Position numbers and translations under genes: made by a program. A DNA stretch of 64,000 bases from positions 2,294,001 through 2,358,000 of the forward strand of contig NZ_CP032819.1 in the NCBI RefSeq assembly GCF_003991565.1, read 5' to 3'. A model generated the notes under the pieces. The model was not told the DNA's origin. It saw only the letters and a list, made by a program, of their open reading frames with translations, and did no database searches. The stretch comes from Butyricimonas faecalis (GTDB lineage: Bacteria; Bacteroidota; Bacteroidia; Bacteroidales; Marinifilaceae). Positions within the stretch are counted from its first letter, which is position 1. Every line of letters begins with the position of its first letter. This document shows positions 61,989-64,000 of the stretch, one piece after another.

Positions 61989-63338
61989 TTAATGTTTGTT
62001 CGTACTCTCTTTTACCAGATATTGTTCTTCTTTCACTGTAAATGCCGTAAAGACAAATGCCAAAGCGCAGGCCACCAACAGGATGACGAAACTCCAGTCC
62101 CATCCAAGATGATCCACCACGTACCCCAACATGATATTGGCCAACAAAGCCGTTCCAAAGAAATAACCGAAAAAACCGGTCAATCCGGCAGCCGTTCCTG
62201 CCGCCTTTTTAGGAGCCAGATCCAAGGCATGAACCCCGATCAACATCACCGGCCCGTAAATCAAGAAACCGATAGCGATCAGGCAGATACTGTCCATTAC
62301 CAAATTATGTTCCGTCTTCCAGTAGATAAACACGAACAGGGCCACCAGCACCATGTAAATCATCGTCGTAATTGCCCGCCGTCCCTTGAACACGTAGTCG
62401 CTCACGATACCGCAAATAATCGTACCGGGAATAGCCGCAATCTCGTAAGCCGAATAAATCCAGCCCACCGCTCCGCTATCGTACCCTTTCACGTCCTTCA
62501 GGTAAGTCGGCGCCCAGTCAAGTACCCCGTATCTCACCAGATAGATAAAAGCATTAGCGATAGCGATATACCATAATATCTTGTTATTCAAAACATATTT
62601 GAAAAAAATCTCTTTTGCCGTCAACTCTTCCTCCGACTTCGCGCTGTAATTCTTCGGGTAATCATTACGATATTCCTCGATCGGTGGCAGACCACACGAT
62701 TGCGGCGTGTCCCGGATCAGGAAGAACGCGATCACGGCAATCACCAAGGCCACAACAGCCGGGAAAACAAACGTGGCAGACTGCCAGAATCCGAACCACA
62801 CCAAGCCCACGGAAAACATGATTCCGACCAAACTACCTCCCACGTTATGAGCCACGTTCCAGATCGACATTTTAGTTCCCCGTTCCTTCAAGGAAAACCA
62901 GTGCGTCATTACCCGCCCGCAAGGAGGCCAACCCATTCCCTGGAACCAACCGATTAAAAACTGGGTAATAAACATGACCACGATCGAAGAAACACCCGCG
63001 CTTGTTCCCAAAAACAACGTCACGAGTGCCGACAACACCAATCCCAACGGCAAAAACTTACGGGCGCTACTCCGATCGGAAACACCTCCCATCAAAAATT
63101 TCGATATCCCGTAAGCAATCGCATTAGCCGAAAGTGCTACCCCTAAATCTCCCTTGTCAAATCCCAACTCCTGCAAATAAGGCATTGCCAGAGTAAAATT
63201 CTTACGTACTAAATAATACCCCGCGTACCCTATAAATATACCTAAAAAGACCTGTAGACGTAACTTCTTGTACGTAGGGTCTATTTTTTCTTTCGGTAGC
63301 AAGGGTTTATGAGGCTCAGGCTTCAGAAAACTCCACAT
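61989..63338 (-). CDS. glpT: Glycerol-3-phosphate:phosphate antiporter
   Basis: This 449-residue MFS protein has 12 helices. [66 protein letters not shown] and [27 protein letters not shown] are typical of the organophosphate:phosphate antiporter group (GlpT/UhpT). Together with GDPD 20 bases downstream and GlpD upstream, glycerol-3-phosphate is the expected cargo. Confidence 0.93.
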   Translation of the reverse strand: MWSFLKPEPHKPLLPKEKIDPTYKKLRLQVFLGIFIGYAGYYLVRKNFTLAMPYLQELGFDKGDLGVALSANAIAYGISKFLMGGVSDRSSARKFLPLGLVLSALVTLFLGTSAGVSSIVVMFITQFLIGWFQGMGWPPCGRVMTHWFSLKERGTKMSIWNVAHNVGGSLVGIMFSVGLVWFGFWQSATFVFPAVVALVIAVIAFFLIRDTPQSCGLPPIEEYRNDYPKNYSAKSEEELTAKEIFFKYVLNNKILWYIAIANAFIYLVRYGVLDWAPTYLKDVKGYDSGAVGWIYSAYEIAAIPGTIICGIVSDYVFKGRRAITTMIYMVLVALFVFIYWKTEHNLVMDSICLIAIGFLIYGPVMLIGVHALDLAPKKAAGTAAGLTGFFGYFFGTALLANIMLGYVVDHLGWDWSFVILLVACALAFVFTAFTVKEEQYLVKESTNKH

Positions 63339-63441
63339 GATATTAATTTTTAATAAATATTATATTGATTCCAATCTGGTTATCGTAAACGTTTCCATTA
63401 TTACTTGCGACTTCTTTGGGATGAAATACATCGAGCTAAGA

Positions 63442-64000
63442 TCAAAACATGATCTTAGCAGCGATGTAATTTTCTGCCAATTCGGTGAACTCCTTCACTT
63501 CTTCATCAATCCATGCCTGATCTTTCCCAAGTTCTTTCGCCATCACTTCTGCCACCAGCGGGGCAGCCTTCATCGCCTCTCTCGCATCGACAAACAACAA
63601 TCGAACCCTCCGGGCAAGAACATCCTCAACCTCTTGGGCCATCTCCTCCCGAACTGCCCAAACAACCTCAGCAACGGTATAATCATATTTATCTGACAAC
63701 TTCTTCCCATATTCCGGGTTTTCAGCCATCAACTTCATAATCGCGTCTTGATCACTACCATAAACGTACATGTGATTTTTCAGATTCGGATTCTTCCGGT
63801 ACCCGTGTATATGGAATTTCTTCGTCACACAAGGTCTGTCATCCAGCAATTTCATGGCAATCGCCTTATTCACCGTATCCTCTGCCATCAAACGATATGA
63901 AGTCCATTTACCTCCCGTGATCGTGATTAAATCATTATCGGAAACTATAATCTTATGCCCACGGGAAAGCTCTTTCGTACTCTTTCCCTCGTGTTTCGGG
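63442..64000 (-). CDS. glpD: FAD-dependent glycerol-3-phosphate dehydrogenase (5' part outside window)
   Basis: The minus frame is open from base 64000 to the stop at 63442; only the last 185 or so residues are seen. ITITGGKWTSYRLMAEDTVNKA is the conserved end of the FAD domain in GlpD/GlpA. It is followed by the C-terminal DAO_C domain (KKLSDKYDYTVAEVVWAVREEMAQEVEDVLARRVRLLF). It oxidises glycerol-3-phosphate to dihydroxyacetone phosphate and gives electrons to quinone. It is upstream of glpT by about 100 bases on the same strand. Confidence 0.93.
   Translation of the reverse strand, partial: PKHEGKSTKELSRGHKIIVSDNDLITITGGKWTSYRLMAEDTVNKAIAMKLLDDRPCVTKKFHIHGYRKNPNLKNHMYVYGSDQDAIMKLMAENPEYGKKLSDKYDYTVAEVVWAVREEMAQEVEDVLARRVRLLFVDAREAMKAAPLVAEVMAKELGKDQAWIDEEVKEFTELAENYIAAKIMF

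Overview
The window reads as a chromosomal segment of a gut Bacteroidota, most likely an Odoribacteraceae member such as Butyricimonas or Odoribacter. Several signs point there: an ECF-sigma/FecR pair, Bacteroidota promoters of the TTTG-N19/20-TAnnTTTG type, a UpxY-led polysaccharide locus, SPI-type lipoproteins and beta-barrels, and a full lysine-to-butyrate fermentation operon. Genus assignment is inference from gene content.

Layout. 1-5 kb: FecR (cut by the window edge) and its ECF sigma factor, a tRNA-Asn with promoter and terminator, a MITE-like repeat, and an orphan hybrid-sensor histidine kinase. 5.3-8.8 kb: a compact dsrC / dsrM-like / dsrK-like / cysteine desulfurase operon with no dsrAB in view; the dsrM-like gene carries a one-base frameshift in a G run. 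8.8-10.7 kb: a group II intron that appears to sit inside another copy of the MITE-like repeat. 11-15 kb: kbl, a MutY/MIG-like glycosylase, an exported flavodoxin and an AraC regulator. 15.1-30.9 kb: a 15-gene operon for lysine fermentation. KamA, KamDE, Kdd (two tandem copies), Kce and Kal turn lysine into acetoacetate and crotonyl-CoA. Bcd/EtfAB make butyryl-CoA, the two-subunit CoA-transferase swaps CoA to acetoacetate and releases butyrate, and a thiolase yields acetyl-CoA. A P-loop protein and a MutS-like ATPase sit inside the operon. Crt and Hbd, which complete acetyl-CoA-to-butyrate, lie at 55-56.7 kb.

31-50.6 kb, all on the minus strand: a polysaccharide locus read from an apparently invertible promoter (17-bp inverted repeats at 50445-50461 and 50580-50596). 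It runs through upxY, a upxZ-position gene, a small ORF, ugd (frameshifted), UDP-GlcA 4-epimerase, acyltransferase, flippase, a TupA-like ATP-grasp, polymerase, two glycosyltransferases, an initiating sugar transferase and four amino-sugar or ATP-grasp genes. Downstream are a frameshifted RteC-like gene and a small lysis-like cassette (two DUF6266-type proteins, holin, amidase, small membrane protein). 51-64 kb: an outer-membrane barrel behind phased direct repeats, a RloA/RloB-type defence pair, hbd-crt, marC, an OM barrel, a TPR protein, and a glycerophosphodiester operon (glpD, glpT, GDPD lipoprotein, OprP-like porin).

Three genes (dsrM-like, rteC-like, ugd) are broken at homopolymers, so assembly error and true mutation or phase variation must be separated before they are called pseudogenes. 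The most novel candidates are the DsrAB-less DsrC-DsrMK-desulfurase operon and the invertible promoter. Calls rest on reading the sequence and recalled family knowledge; no searches were run.
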